64,000 nucleotides of DNA, from the NCBI GenBank assembly GCA_043228905.1, contig JBHGNT010000005.1:24428001-24492000 (forward strand), in the 5' to 3' direction. The translations under genes were made by a program, and so were the position numbers. Below, piece by piece: positions 32,185 to 42,948 of this stretch. This stretch comes from Azolla caroliniana (taxonomy: Eukaryota > Polypodiophyta). Under the pieces are notes generated by a model. The model was not told where the DNA came from, ran no database searches, and saw nothing but the letters and a program-made list of their open reading frames with translations. How positions within the stretch are numbered: position 1 is the first letter of the stretch; each line of letters starts with the position of its first letter.

Positions 32185-33131
32185 TAGGGATCGGCAACGG
32201 TTCGGTTTAGGCTTAGCCGGTTTGGCCTGATTCAAGCCAAACCGGCTAAGCCTAAACCGTTTACAGGATCTCAAACCTGAGCCGAGCCGAGCCGAGCCGG
32301 TTCACAAACCGGTTTAGGCTAAACCGGTTTATGCTAAACCGGTTTGTGAACCGGCTTGGTAAACGGCTTGTAAACCGGTTTCCAAACCGGCTTGGAAACC
32401 GGTTTAGAAACCTCTGTCTCTCTCTCTCTCTCTCTCTCTCCCTATCTCCCTCTCTCTCTCAGATGATCCCTCCCACTCTCTCTCACTTCTGTGGTCTCGA
32501 CTCTCTCTCCCTCTCCCTCTCTCTCCCCTCTATGTAAATCCTCTCTCTCTCCCCTCTATGTAGTTCCTCTCTCTCTCTCTCTCTCCCCTCTGTGTAGTCT
32601 CTCTGTCTCTCCCCTCTATGTAGTTCCTCTCTCTCTCTCTCTCTCTCCTTATATGTTGTCTCCCTCCCTCTCTCTCTCTCTCCTCGTTTGTGTAGTCTCT
32701 CTCTCTCTCTCTCCTTATATGTTGTCTCCCTCCCTCTCTCTCTCTCTCCTCGTTTGTGTACTCTCTCTCTCTCTCTCTCTCTCCTTATATGTTGTCTCCC
32801 TCCCTCTCTCTCTCTCTCTCCTTATATGTTGTCTCCCTCCCTCTGTCTCTCTCTCCTCCTCTATGTAGTTCTCCCTCCCTTTCTCTCTCTCTTTCCCCTT
32901 GTCTGTTGTCTCTCTCCCCCTCTCTAAAGTTTATAAACGGCTTAAACGGTTTAGCCGGCTTAGCCGGCTTGAGCCGGTTTGGCGAGGCTCAAGCCAAGCC
33001 GAGCCGAGCTCAAACCGTTAAGGCAAGTTCAAGCCTAAACCGAGCCGAGCCGAGCCGCTAAGCCGCTAAGCCGTTTTCAAGCCGGCTAAGCCAAACGGTT
33101 TAGGCTTGAGCCAAGCCGTTGCCGATCCCTA
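32185..33131. mobile_element. hAT-type MITE with CT-rich core, TSD GTGTATAG
   Basis: The terminal inverted repeat TAGGGATCGGCAACGG at 32185 faces CCGTTGCCGATCCCTA ending at 33131. The 8-bp duplication GTGTATAG lies at 32177-32184 and 33132-33139. An 8-bp duplication with YAGGG-type ends is the hAT hallmark. The interior has palindromic aaaccggttta words at both sides and a core of about 520 bp of CT microsatellite (32406-32930), with no transposase. It would move only with help from a hAT transposase. Confidence 0.88.
32406..32930 (+). repeat. CT-rich microsatellite/minisatellite core of the MITE
   Basis: Long (CT)n runs are broken by repeated spacers such as ccttatatgttgtctccctc and cctcgtttgtgtagt, making higher-order units of about 70 bp. 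Open frames here are compositional. Confidence 0.85.
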
Positions 33132-33589
33132 GTGTATAGAAAGAGAGGGGAAATTTTTGTCCCACATTGTAAGGTCCCTCCCTCCTTGGGCTATAAAAGG
33201 AAGGGAGGGGTCACTTATGAAGGGGTTGCCTATTTTGTGCGAGTAAGGTATACCACTTAGTCTAGGGTTCTCCCTCTTCCCATTTCGTTTTAGGGTTAGG
33301 GTTTCGGTTAGGGTTTTCTTCTTGGGTTTCCCTTTAGGGTTTTCGGATAGTCATTTTGGTGCGGCGATGGCGGCCACCACTGTTGTAACCGTTCGTTGTT
33401 TTAACATAACTTGTTGAACATCTTGCCTCCGCAGATCTCTCCTTCGATGTCGTGGTCTTATTCTTTCCTCTTCTCCTCTTGAGCTAAGCCTCCATATCGT
33501 GTCCTATTCTTTCTCCTCCACTCCCTAGTCCAAGACCCCCGCGGTCCCGCCCCTTCTACACGCACGCGCGTAACAACGCGACAACGCTC

Positions 33590-33977
33590 TGTAGAAAGTA
33601 GCGTGCGGAAGCAAGTATGAAGACGGAACAGAAGGAAGGAAAAAACAGGTTCAATGGAGAGCTTGAGCTTACACGGTATACGCGGGAGAGACAGAGAGAG
33701 AGTAAGAGAGAAGACACAAAAACTATATTCAACAATAATACTCAATCTGTACATAAGACGTGCTCAGTGAGCACTTTTATACAAGTCCTACAAGGATTGA
33801 CCGAAGTACTTCAATGCTCATCAAGAGCTCCTACACTAACTCCCAAATATATTCCTCACGGAATATCTTTCCTAACGACCTCCCGGTTTACGCACTCGGC
33901 CTAACCGATCGGTCCCAACCGATCCGGTCCTCGGCTTCTTCAGCCGATCCGGCCGATGTTGAGCTTGTCTCTCAACA
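33590..33977 (-). repeat. E6 3' LTR
   Basis: tgtagaaagtagcg to ctctcaaca on the plus strand. The minus-strand TATA box (GTATAAAAG) is at 33774-33782. The last codon and stop of pol lie inside its inner end. Confidence 0.95.
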
Positions 33978-35933
33978 CTCCCCTTCAAGCTCAACTTGAG
34001 GCTCTTCGGGATCTTCACAGCACTGGTTCCTCCTGGCTTCTCGCCTCGCTCGCGCTCCTCGACCTGTTCGACTCCGCGCGCTTCGACCCTTCCGGTCGGC
34101 TTGTCTGCTCATGTGGCCCTCATCAGCTCTTCTGTTGTTGCGGTGTTGACGCTTCTTTTGCTGCATTTTCTTCCGCTTGGGCCTTGGTTGATTCAGCGTG
34201 TCTGAATCAAACATCCGAACCGACTCGGCTACCTCCGATCGGTTTTCGCTCTCGTCCGAGTTGGCTGTCTCCAACTCGTCTTCGGTCTTCTCGCCCTCGA
34301 TGGCGTCATCCTCCTCATGCATGGTTGGCTTCGGCTCTCTCCTTCGGTTGCTCCCCTTCTGTCTGCTTCCGAACTTTTCCGCGGGTCCGCCCTCGGCTTC
34401 TTCAGCCGATCTGATGTCGAACTTGTCAACCGAGTCTACCGACTCAGACTCGGTGTCACGGTCTCCGCTCCTTTCCTGCTGCCTTGCTTGGTCGTTCGGG
34501 ACTGTTCTCCCCCTCAAGTTCGGCACGTCAAGGTGACGCAATCCGAGCGCACCTGAGAATTGCCGCAACTTGTCCAGACCAAGTGGCATGGTGAAGATGT
34601 CGGCAGCCTGCCGATCCGTCGGAACGTACTGAAGTTCGACTTCACCGGAAAGGACACGCTCACGAACGAAATGGTAGTGCACCTCAATGTGCTTGGTCCG
34701 TGCGTAGAAAACGGGGTTTTTCGCGAGCTGGATGCTGCTAAGGTTGTCACAGTAGATCGTCATCGGATCGGACACCTCCTCTTGCAGGTCCTTAAGTAGC
34801 CGCTTTAACCATATGGCTGCACATGTCGCGACAGCCGCTCCTCGGTACTCAGCTTCGGTGCTCGACAGTGCAACTGTCAGCTGCTTCTTACTGCTCCATG
34901 CGATCGCGGCACTCCCGAGGGAGAATGCGTATCCGGACATGGATCGGCGATCGGCGGTGTTGCCAGCCCAATCAGCATCGGTGTAGCCGACTAACCACGT
35001 GGCTGCACCGGTCCGATATAGCAGTCCCCGGTCCTTAGTGTCGTTGACATACCGAAGTATGCGTTGCGCACACTGAAGGTGCTCCTCGATAGGTCGCGCC
35101 ATGAACTGACTGATCACCCCGACCGGATAACTGAGGTCGGGTCGGGTGATGGTCAAGTATATGAGGCTTCTGACAATTTGTCGGAACCTCGTCAGGTCGC
35201 ATACCTTTCCCGTATCGGGACGAAGCTTGACGGTTCTGTCCAGGGGAGTCGAGACGGACTTACAGTCGGCCATCCCGAATTTGAAGAGCATACTCAACAC
35301 GTAATGACGTTGGCTGATCAATATGCCTTCGGGGGTACGGATCACTTCGATCCCGAGGAAGTAATGAAGGTTCCCCAGATCCTTCATGTCGAATGATGCC
35401 GCAAGCTAGAGCTTCACGTGGTCGATTTCACCTAGGTCAGCGCCGGTGATGACCAAGTCATCAACATATAGTAGAATACTAACCGGTCCGAGTCGACCTT
35501 TCCGGATAAACAGGGAACAGTCCGATTTTGACTTGACGAAGCCTATCCGACGCAGTTGTTGCGTGATCTTCGCGTTCCAGGCACACGGGGCTTGCTTCAG
35601 TCTGTAAAGGGACTTCTTCAGTCGGCATACTGCCGAGGAGTTTGTTCCAGAGTGAAATCCGGGGGGTTGTACCATGTACACCTGTTCCTCAAGGTCACCT
35701 TGCAGGAATGCATTCTTTACATCCATCTGATGTAAGTGCCACCCCTTGGCCACGGCTACTACCAGCAAAACACGGACGGTCGTCATTTTCGCGACCGGCG
35801 CAAACGTCTCATCGTAGTCGATGCCGTGTTTCTGCGTGTAGCCCTTTGCCACTAGCCGAGCCTTGTACCGGTTGACCGAGCCATCGGTGTTGTACTTGAC
35901 TTTGTACACCCATCTACAACCGATCGGCTTCAC
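33972..35933 (-). pseudogene. E6 reverse transcriptase and RNase H with a C-terminal tail
   Basis: From 35933: RT ([23 protein letters not shown]-type [14 protein letters not shown], catalytic [11 protein letters not shown]). A TAG (35406-35408) replaces Gln in DHVKL-LAASFDMKDLG, and the same frame then runs on through YFLGIEV, the RNase H (YTDADWAG, ALSSTEAEYRG, YCDNLSSIQLAKN, RTKHIEVHYHFVRE) and the usual end GLRHLDVPNLRG. Instead of stopping, it adds about 180 residues rich in Glu, Arg and Ser (EKTEDELETANSDESENRSE, QPRPKRKKMQQKKRQ, nuclear-localisation-like basic runs). It ends at a TGA three bases inside the LTR. The tail is unusual for copia pol. Only the one TAG interrupts this part. 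Confidence 0.85.
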
Positions 35934-36242
35934 ACCCTTCGGTGCGTCAACCAGGTCCTAGGTCTCGTTCTCTGCTAATGCGTGCATCTCTTCCTCCATC
36001 GCGGCACGCCAATTCGCGTCTTTCGCCACTTCTGCGTAGCTCTCCGGCTCACGCACTTCCGCTACACGGGTCATGTACGCATAATGATGCGCCATGTACT
36101 CGTTGTATCCGAATTGCAAAATAGGATTCTTCTGGCGGGTAGATCGGCGTAATCTCACATTAACCGATGTCGAGGCCTTCTCGGTCGACGCAGTCTTCAT
36201 CTTTAAAGACCCGTCACCGGTTCCCTCGGAGTCGGACTCGTG

Positions 36243-37853
36243 TCAGTCTGACTCGTTCCTTTCCGTGCGGGAATGTGACACCTTCTTCTTCCCTTTCTCT
36301 TTGCGCGTAAGCCGTCTCCTCGGCTTCCTGCGCGGGGAATGCATGGTTGAGTCTCCACTACTCGCCGGCTCTTCATCGGACTGGTCGTACCGACTCAGTC
36401 GTCCAATCGGTCCACTTAACCGGAGTGAAATTGGACTCTCTTCGCGGGTCTCGATTTTGGGCTCATCCGGAGGCATCTCGGCCTCGCTGACCTCATCGTC
36501 AGAGCTCGTATTGGAGTCGGGGTTCCGAGTCGGGGGGAGGTGCCAGGACGCGGACTCGTCAAACACCACGTCGCGGCTGACACGCGCTTGTTTGGTGCGA
36601 GGATTATAGCACTTATAACCCTTCTGCTCGTCCGAGTAACCGACCAAGATGCACTTCTCGGCCTTTGCGTCCAACTTCCTCCTTTTCTCCTTCGGTACAT
36701 GCACATACGCAATGCTACCGAACACCCTCAAGTGTCGCAAGTTCGGCTTCGTTCCGAAATATAGCTCGTGCACCGACACTTTATCTCCGATCCGGTTCTG
36801 GATGTATACCGCGGTCCTTACCGCCTCGGCCCAATAGAACTTGGGCAAGCTCTTCTCCTCCAGCATCGTCCGTGCCGCTTCCACAATCGACCGATTCTTT
36901 CTCTCGGCCACGTCGTTCTGCTCCGGCGTGTATCTACAACTGAATTCGCGGCGAATTCCCATTTGTTGTAGATAACCGTTGAATTGATCGGAAAAGTACT
37001 CTTTTCCGCCATCCGACCGCAGGCACTTGATCTTTCGACCCGTTTCGGCTTCCACGAACCCTTTGAGGTCCCGGAAACAGTCGAAGATTTCGCTCTTCCT
37101 CTCAATAAGGTACATCCACGTGTGCCGCGTGTGGTTGTCGATGAAGGAGACGAAATATCGGCTCCCGCCAAGACTAACGTTTTGTGCCGGCCCCCATACA
37201 TCGGAGTGTGTAAGGTCGAGCTTGTTCCAGCTCCGATTTCGCTCGTTGGGGAAAGGAAGTTGGTGTTGGTTCCCGAGCTGGCAGGTTTCACAAATCTGTG
37301 CCTTTCGGCCACTAAATTTGGGCAATCAGAACACTGCCTGTTTCGATTGCAGATCTTGAAGCCGTTGGTGGTTGACGTGGCCTATCCGCTTGTGCCACAA
37401 GTCGATGTCCGACTCGGTCTTTTGTCCCTTCGCGAACATTGCGGTGCCTCCGTCAGTGGAGTCGAGGATGAACATCCTCCCGTCTCTGCGCCCTTGCGCA
37501 ATCACACGGCCTTCTTCCTCAATGAAGCACCCGAGGTGTGTAAACCGAACCTCCATCCCTTGGTCGACGATCTGTCCGACCGAGACCAAGTTTTTCGTGA
37601 TTGTCGGAACGTGCAACACATTCATGAGTTTCCCTTTCTGCCCGACATGGCTAAGGGGAACTTCTCCGACATTCGCGATCAGATGCGGAGTGTCGTCTCC
37701 TGTTACGACTACTCCAGGTTGTATCGGTTTTTCAAGGTACGAGAACCACTCCTTATGGCTCGTCATGTGGTTTGACGCGCCGGAGTCTACGTACCACACC
37801 TCGTCCGATCTCGGGGTGGTCTGCTTCATTGAGTTTGCTTCGTGTCTCGTCAC
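36243..37853 (-). pseudogene. E6 protease and integrase
   Basis: The protease is VWYVDSGASNHMTSHKEW near 37790. The zinc-binding part (LWHKRIGHVNHQ with CETCQLG) is interrupted by a TGA at about 37326. The integrase core has HSDVWGPAQ (first Asp), CLRSDGGKEYF (second Asp) and EQNDVAERKNRS (Glu), all intact. Then come the GKRN-like region (KPNLRHLRVFGSIAYVHVP, KCILVGYSDEQKGYK) and the acidic linker to RT. Gag and RT flank it in the normal copia order. Confidence 0.9.
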
Positions 37854-37899
37854 GAAGGCATTCCCTTCTCCGGCTCTCCCGGAGTCTTCGGCGTAGTGC

Positions 37900-38808
37900 G
37901 ATCGCTGCCGATTTCCCTTGTTGGTATGTCTGGAGCCGTTCCCGGAACCAGTTCTCTCCGAATCGGCGCGCTTCTTCCAGCACTCACTTTCCTTGTGGCC
38001 TTTCTTGCCACAGTACTAGCACTCCGCGATGGACTTCCCTTGCCGGTTCTCATCGCTTCGACTCCCCCTGTTTCCGGAGGGTCCGGAGTTGCGGTCGGGC
38101 ATCACTTCGGTGCCTTCTTTCTTGATCTCGTCGGCCGCCTCCATTGCGTGCCGACTCACCTCGTCCTCCATGTCCACGGGGCCTATCTCCCTCCGTGTAC
38201 AACACTTTCTTGTCGGTGTGCGTGCTTGTAGACGCACCCGCGTGGTTCTCCTCTACCAGGAGCATCGACTGTAAGTCGAAAAAGGACGGCGTATTCTCCC
38301 GGGTACACACACCCGTTCGGAACGCTCCAAACTTCGACGCCAAACCTCCGAGACAGATCTGGACCATCTCGCTCTCCTCGATGTTCACCTCTATGGAGGC
38401 GAGGGAGTCGCAGATATCCTTGATCTTCGAGGTATAGTCCGCCACCGATAAGTCGCGTTGTCGTAGGTTGCTCAACTCCTGTCGGAGCTGAAGCTTCCTG
38501 GCTGTGGTGCTCGCGGCGAAAATCTTCTTCAGATTTTCCCACGCACCCTTCGGCGTCTTTGCATCCCGAACATAGCTCAATAGCTGTTCGCCCACACACG
38601 ACGCGAAGCAGTATAATACCCTGCTCGCCGATTGCTCCCACGACGGGAAGTCTCTGTGTGTCGATTCGGGTGCCGCGTCATTAGCTCCTTCGACATAACT
38701 CCAGTAGCCGTGCCCGAGCAGGTACTGGTGCATCTTGTAGGACCAAGACGTGTAGTTGGTTCTGTCGAGCTTCTCTGTTGGAAGCGAGCTCGCCATGCCT
38801 CTATCCAT
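37900..38808 (-). pseudogene. E6 gag with a zinc knuckle broken by TAG
   Basis: Gag starts at the ATG of MASSLPTEKLDR (or MDRGMASS, 38808), close to the primer site. It has the copia gag pattern (SWSYKMHQYLLGHGYW, SWEQSASRVLYC, TTARKLQLRQELSNL, MVQICLGGLASKFGAFRT). The frame shifts in the Gly/Arg-rich region near 38110. The CCHC box that follows reads C-TAG-YCGKKGHKESEC, with a TAG at 38016-38018 where Gln is expected. Related to the E5 gag throughout. Confidence 0.85.
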
Positions 38809-38868
38809 CGTTCTTCTTGTTCTTCTTCGTCAAGCTGTGTCGACTGCAGAGAGGTTCTCAACCCTCGT

Positions 38869-38880
38869 GCTCTGATACCA
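38869..38880 (-). promoter_or_regulatory. E6 primer-binding site (initiator tRNA-Met)
   Basis: The minus strand reads TGGTATCAGAGC directly beside the 5' LTR, the standard plant copia site. Confidence 0.92.
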
Positions 38881-39277
38881 TGTAGAAAGTAGCGTGCGGA
38901 AGCAAGTATGAAGACGAAACAAAAGGAAGGAAAAAACAGGTTCAATGGAGAGCTTGAGCTTACACGGTATACGCGGGAGAGACAGAGAGAGAGTAAGAGA
39001 GAAGACACAAAAACTATATTCAACAATAATACTCAATCTGTACATAAGACGTGCTCAGTGAGCACTTTTATACAAGTCCTAGAAGGACTGACCGAAGTAC
39101 TGACAGTACTTCAATGCTCATCAAGAGCTCCTACACTAACTCCCAAATATATTCATCACGGAATATCTTTCCTAACGACCTCCCGGTTTACGCACTCGGC
39201 CTAACCGATCGGTCCCAACCGATCCGGTCCTCGGCTTCTTCAGCCGATCCGGCCGATGTTGAGCTTGTCTCTCAACA
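38881..39277 (-). repeat. E6 5' LTR
   Basis: 397-bp copy of 33590-33977, with one 9-bp insertion and few substitutions. Confidence 0.95.
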
Positions 39278-40501
39278 CGCTCAACCGTTGATAGTTTCCG
39301 ACTAGCATAGTACACTGGTCGGTACCAATTCGGCTCCGTGAGCTGCATCAACACACTACCTATTGCTATATCTGAGGCATCCATGAACACGTGAAATGGT
39401 TTTGCCCATACTGGTGGCTGTACGATTTGTGCCTGCGTTAGCATTATTTTTAGCGCATCATACGCCTTCTCTTCCGTTATTTTCCATTTGCAAGGAGTAT
39501 GGTGAATGGCGGCATGTAATGGTGTGGCGAAATCCGCCAAATAGCGTATCATCTGGCTGTGCCATTGTATTTGTCCCAGTAACCGACTTAGTGCTTTCGT
39601 GTTTGTTGGTATTTTTGCGTGGGTGATTGCAGGGATTTTGTTCGGATAGACCGTTATCCCCTCCTTACTGACTAATTGGCTGAGGAGAGCCCCATTGGTG
39701 ACGTTGAAGGCGCATTTGGCGAGAGTCAGGCTTAAGCGTGCAGTTCGGCAACGCTCCAAGCAAAGTTGTAGATGCGTAAAATGGTCGGCTACTGTCCCAT
39801 ATACCGCAAAATCATGTAAAAAGACCTACATGAAGGCAAGTATATATTCCCCAAAAATCTCCGTGATTGTCCGCTAGAATGTAGAGAGCTCCGTCTTTAG
39901 CCCAAACATCATGATGACCGCGACATAAACTCCCCAGTCCGTGACAAACGTCGTCTTCTCTTGGTCATCAGGGTGCATGCGTACTTGATTGTACCCACTG
40001 AAGCCATCTAGAAAGTTGTACATGTCATGCCCTGCGACGACATCCAGTGAAAGGTAAAGGGAACGCGTATGTGATGGTTACGACGTTCAATTTCCGGTAG
40101 TCCACGCATATCCGTATTTTGCCATTTTTCTTTGGTACGATTACTATCGGGCTTAGCCATGTAGCGTGTTTTACTAATCGAATGAATCCGGCCTTGAGCA
40201 GTTTGTCAATTTCTTCTTTTACGCAGGCCGCGTAATTTGGGTTCATGCGATATCGATACTATTGGACCGGTTTCGCATCGGTCGCTAAATTGATCTTATG
40301 TTGATAGAACTTTGGATCTAATCCCTTCATGTCATCGTGGGACCAAGCAAACACATCTTTATACTTCTTGAGTAGTGCTATCATCGCTTCTCTATTATCC
40401 GATAATAATTCTTTTGCCATGGAGAGAAATCGGGGGTGTGACACCGTACCCATGTTTATTTCTTCTAGGGCTGAGGCTGCGACTTGTCGTGAAATTTCCA
40501 T
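39278..40501 (-). pseudogene. E2 pol, N-terminal part: reverse transcriptase and RNase H start
   Basis: From 40501: YKDVFAWSHDDMKGLDPKFY, KPVQ-TAG-YRYRMNP (TAG 40259-40261, Gln expected), EEIDKLLKAGFIRLVKHATW, IVPKKNGKIRICVDYRKLN, then a frame change near 40040. DMYNFLDGFSGYNQVRMHP and TTFVTDWGVYVAVIMMFG follow. The catalytic box reads VFLHDFAVYG, with His where the first Asp of the usual pair belongs, just after a TAG (39826-39828). The thumb and RNase H (FHVFMDASDIAIGSVLMQ, YYASRKLSTVER) run to 39278, where E6 and E4 interrupt it. The lost Asp would abolish polymerase activity even without the stops. Confidence 0.88.
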
Positions 40502-40611
40502 TTCCCTCTCGAACGCAGCCCGTGCTCTGATTAATTCTAATATTGACTCTGGGTCTAGTTCGTAAGCCTCGTCGTGGAGCGTAGTGGGCGTGGTGTACTC
40601 CGCCGCGGTTT

Positions 40612-42473
40612 CTATGACGTCGATTCAAATAGTGGAATGATCTGGGGGTGCTCGTCTAGGTATACTTCTAATTTTGTATCATCCACCCCAGCCAACATAT
40701 TTATATTTCCCACGTATAACGGTGTTATGCCCTTGGGTTGTGCCGCCATTTCCTTTGTGGGTACGTGAACCTTGGTGAGTCTGCGTCGAAAGCTGATGCA
40801 TTTATGTTGCCAGCTTTGTTTGATATTCACTGAACGAAGCCACGGTCTGCCAAGCAGCATAGGGTACGCTCCTAGGGCATCGAGGGCGAGGACCACCGTT
40901 GAGACGTCGAAGTGGTGTCCGCCAACGATAATACCTAACTTGTGTATTAAGCCTAAAGGCCGTACTGAGTGGGTATCCGCCATGCGAAGCCAAAACGGGC
41001 AAGCTTCCCGTTCTGAAATTCCCAATTGTTCGCATGTCTTCGTGCTAATTACATTGATGCCAGAGCCATCGTCGATTATGCATCTTGTGATTGCCTGACC
41101 GTGTAATATCAACTTAATAGCCGGATTATGGTGATCCACCATTGTTGGTCTGGCGCTGGTGTCTGTAAAGTTGGCGGAGACGCTTACCCCAGGTTTGCCT
41201 GTTATGCGATCCTCCATGGCCTGGTGGAACCGTGGGACTAGTTGAAGTAGCTTCTCCATGGTCAGTGTTATCTCGCAACTTGCCAGTGCTTGCCATAGAG
41301 GATCCGGAGATATCACCTCTTCCGCTAAGGGCTCCACATTGTTCGCGGACTCCTACCGCATGCGTTCCGTATTTGCCGCGTTCGTTTTTTTGACCCATGC
41401 TTGGTCCGTCTGACGTATCTCATCTTGCGTGGCCCAATCCACATTTTTTGTTTGTTGTCTTGTCGTGACTTGCTAAACTTCCGCCATAATCGTATTGACG
41501 GCGGACCCCTTGCCCTTGCGTAGTGGACATTGCGTGGCATAATGTTCGGGTTGTTGGCAAACGAAACAATGGACACTAGATTCGCCTTTCTCGGTAGTTG
41601 GTGGCGTGTTCCGATCCCCAGGTGTGACTTGCTCCTCCCGATCTTGGTTCGTTCTTCTGAGCGTTCGTGGTGGTGGTTGTTGGTCCCGGCGCAACTCCTA
41701 GTGCCGGTCATCGTCTGAACTTTCGTCATACCGCCGTTGGTCCCGATATTGACGATGTTTCCTGCGAGGCCCATTGAAGCCGCCACGTTTGTTCATTAGA
41801 CGGTAATTCTCGTAGCGTCGGCCTCCTTCATTATATCTGTGGTTGCCTTAGTAGTCTTAGTCCTCCAGCTCTTCTTCCTCAAAATCGTTGTTATTCCGGC
41901 GATTTCGGTAGTGCCGGTCATCGATGGGTTCTGATCCGTATACCGGGGTCGTTCTTCGTGGCGCCTTTGCTCATTACGGTGAGGTGGGCGTTGTGTTTCC
42001 ACGCTTCGTACTGTGGGGTTGGATATGTTCACCATATTGTACTCACACTGCTCGACCATGTGTGCTTTTGAGTGACAGATTGGGCAGTGGATTCGCATGT
42101 TGCATTCCACTGTAGAATGCCTCGAATTGAGACAAATTGTGCACTGGATTGCCTGGCAAAAATGTCATTCCTCGTCCTTAGGTAATGCTTGCCGTAATGA
42201 GGACATGGAAAACCTTTCCTCTTCTTTGTTCAGCTCTAGCTGTAGCGCTCGTTCTATGACCATATCAGTTGTTTCTCCTTATACACTATTGTTGTTGAGC
42301 GTCGTCTGTATCGGTCGTCGTAAAGATGCCAGAAATGTCTCCCGAGCCTCGTCCTCTATCGAGCCCCATTCTAATTTCCGCCGTAGACTTTGGAGGCATA
42401 AACTAAAATCCGCTACAATCTCGGCCAACAGGTGAGCGGGAAATCGTCTTTGTCCCACAAGGCATGCCAAAAG
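40612..42473 (-). pseudogene. E2 gag (three CCHC boxes) and protease
   Basis: Gag sequence (FPAHLLAEIVADFSLCLQ, ETFLASLRRPIQTTLNN) starts virtually at the LTR, so the gag N-terminus, leader and primer site appear deleted. Three zinc knuckles follow: CTICLNSRHSTVEC, CPICHSKAHMVEQC and CFVCQQPEHYATQC. An Arg/Asn-rich region lies between them. The protease (40612-41337) has CIIDDGSGINVIS with a DDGS active site in place of DSGA/DTGA, and LGRPWLRSVN as the flap end. Several frame changes occur (41325-41800, 42100). Confidence 0.8.
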
Positions 42474-42943
42474 TGTTACCGATTAGGAACACGGTCTACA
42501 GTCAGTCCTTCTACCTAGACCTCAAAGTGACTGCGTTGCAACGAATTGTACCATCGTATTGTAATACGTAATGGGATACCTCCCCGTATCCTAGTAGCGT
42601 ATAAGGGAGACGGCTACAACCGAACTCCTTCGACACTGCACTAGTAACAACACTCGCACTCACGCCTACGCTCTTATGATTACAATACGCCACCAACAAT
42701 CACAGAAACACAATAGGTTAACCATAGATATGCACATGGATCAGAGAAGATAGAACTCTATTAAGATAACGCTCTATGCATCAAAATTTACACGCTACCT
42801 CTTACAGAGGATTTCTGCCCTTTATATACATAGGGTCTTTTAGTCGTTCACACTTCCCGTGTGAACTGTTACATGCGTTTCGTTTTTACTATATTCTATA
42901 TTTCTACGCTCCTGTCCGTTGGTTACTATTCTGGCGAACAACA
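42474..42943 (-). repeat. E2 5' LTR
   Basis: 470 bp, tgttaccgatt to cgaacaaca. TATA box on the minus strand at 42820-42828. Differs from 17180-17649 by scattered substitutions, so older than E3 or E8. Confidence 0.93.
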
Positions 42944-42948
42944 GTACC

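Larger units (their letters stand above)
22344..33583 (+). mobile_element. E4: gag-only (TR-GAG-like) gypsy-type element, 4-bp TSD ACGC
   Basis: LTRs at 22344-22886 and 32087-33583 match once a MITE and its 8-bp duplication are removed from the right copy (543 versus 542 bp). ACGC flanks the element at 22340-22343 and 33584-33587. Inside are a probable primer-binding site, a gag-like frame, GC-rich repeated modules and a polypurine tract, but no protease, RT or integrase in about 3 kb of interior. It is therefore non-autonomous. Its own sequence is about 4.6 kb; E3 is inserted at 24002. It sits in the E2 RNase H in the opposite orientation. Confidence 0.88.
32087..33583 (+). repeat. E4 3' LTR, interrupted by a MITE
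   Basis: Starts tgtcgtgaag after the purine tract and ends acgcgaca. Removing the MITE (32185-33131) and one copy of its 8-bp duplication leaves 542 bp, matching the 5' LTR. Confidence 0.92.
33590..39277 (-). mobile_element. E6: Ty1/copia element, TSD CGCTC
   Basis: LTRs 33590-33977 (388 bp) and 38881-39277 (397 bp) differ by a 9-bp indel (gtactgaca in the right copy). CGCTC flanks the element at 33585-33589 and 39278-39282. The primer site TGGTATCAGAGC for initiator-tRNA-Met lies at 38869-38880. The purine tract TTGAAGGGGAG on the minus strand lies at 33978-33988. The coding order right to left is gag, protease, integrase, RT, RNase H, plus an unusual hydrophilic tail. A few point breaks (TAG at 38016 and 35406, TGA near 37325) inactivate it. 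Confidence 0.95.
17180..42943 (-). mobile_element. E2: Ty3/gypsy element with a 3' accessory coding region, TSD GTACC
   Basis: The 470-bp LTRs at 17180-17649 and 42474-42943 are flanked by GTACC at 17175-17179 and 42944-42948. The element lies in the E1 reverse-transcriptase gene. Its own sequence, about 8.8 kb, is split by E4 and E6: the RNase H reads KLSTVER at 39278 and NYSTTEREALGMIY at 22343. The order from right to left is gag with CCHC boxes, protease, RT, RNase H, integrase, an about 370-bp non-coding spacer and an about 2.8-kb accessory region. Gag begins almost at the LTR, with no clear primer-binding site, and no purine tract touches the 3' LTR, so both ends of the interior look trimmed. 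Inactive. Confidence 0.92.

Noticed and set aside
32331-33061. Open frames of Leu/Ser repeats in the CT-rich region
   Set aside because: They are simple (CT)n sequence translated, inside a non-coding MITE.
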